The notes beneath the pieces are model-generated. The model had not been told where the DNA came from. It saw nothing but the letters and a program-made list of their open reading frames with translations, and did not search any database. A stretch of DNA of 64,000 bases, taken from the NCBI RefSeq assembly GCF_000759885.1, contig NZ_JNAH01000008.1, forward strand, positions 1-64,000, in the 5' to 3' direction. The position numbers were made by a program, and so were the translations under genes. Positions 63,994 to 64,000 of this stretch are shown in pieces. Positions within the stretch are counted from its first letter, which is position 1, and the number at the start of each line of letters is the position of its first letter. Origin of the DNA: Prochlorococcus marinus str. GP2 (GTDB taxonomy: Bacteria; Cyanobacteriota; Cyanobacteriia; PCC-6307; Cyanobiaceae).

Positions 63994-64000
63994 CTTTGAT

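Overview
The window is a stretch of a very AT-rich, gene-dense picocyanobacterial chromosome, almost certainly Prochlorococcus. Support comes from housekeeping genes of cyanobacterial type (Ftn2/ARC6, group 2 RpoD-like sigma, DUF3769/LptD-like, DUF3611, a ThiE with the cyanobacterial N-terminal extension, nickel superoxide dismutase with its protease and a nickel-permease-like gene), from tight gene packing, and from frequent TTG starts. The clade cannot be fixed by eye; the base composition suggests a low-GC lineage.

Region 1 (1-17498) is a cell-surface island. It opens with the 3' end of an RTX-type secreted protein. A polysaccharide locus follows: glycosyltransferases, two sugar-nucleotide epimerase/dehydratases, an FkbM methyltransferase, a PglK-like ABC exporter/flippase, a Wzy-like polymerase, a Wza-like exporter, a Wzc-like tyrosine kinase and a WbaP-like initiating phosphotransferase. 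No Wzx flippase is visible, so the ABC protein is the best candidate to flip the lipid-linked repeat unit.

Region 2 (17712-24542) is an integrated element of the tycheposon kind (tRNA-targeting, tyrosine-recombinase elements of Prochlorococcus) lying against the 3' end of an intact tRNA-Ala(GGC). A 46-bp copy of the tRNA 3' half marks the far end. Next to the tRNA are the integrase, a small excisionase-like HTH protein, a primase-like protein and a RecA-fold helicase-like ATPase. The distal part holds a tight operon of small genes including a small-terminase-like protein (a viral-satellite signature), plus two minus-strand genes. Paired 8-bp repeats with constant 12-bp spacing sit next to both end att sites and next to a third, internal att-like core, suggesting a composite or nested element.

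Region 3 (24837-63383) is core genome: cell envelope (DUF3769/LptD-like, Lnt, MurA), SOS (LexA), arginine (ArgF), FtsH, riboflavin (RibD, RibF), cobalamin (CbiET), NAD metabolism (NadK, NnrE/D), PheS, SurE, thiamine (ThiE, ThiS), an era / trmD-ispF / TIGR03792 / larB operon in which TrmD and IspF are one reading frame, PhoH, S16, Ffh, Ftn2, PdhA, sigma factor, MnmA, FKBP, the Ni-SOD cluster, TrpC, Lpd and a SpoU methyltransferase. Two genes (sodX and the SpoU methyltransferase) have conserved N-terminal sequence upstream of any usable ATG/GTG/TTG.

Region 4 (63384-64000) holds two tiny overlapping membrane-protein ORFs and tRNA-Leu(CAA). All similarity statements come from reading motifs by eye; no database search was run.
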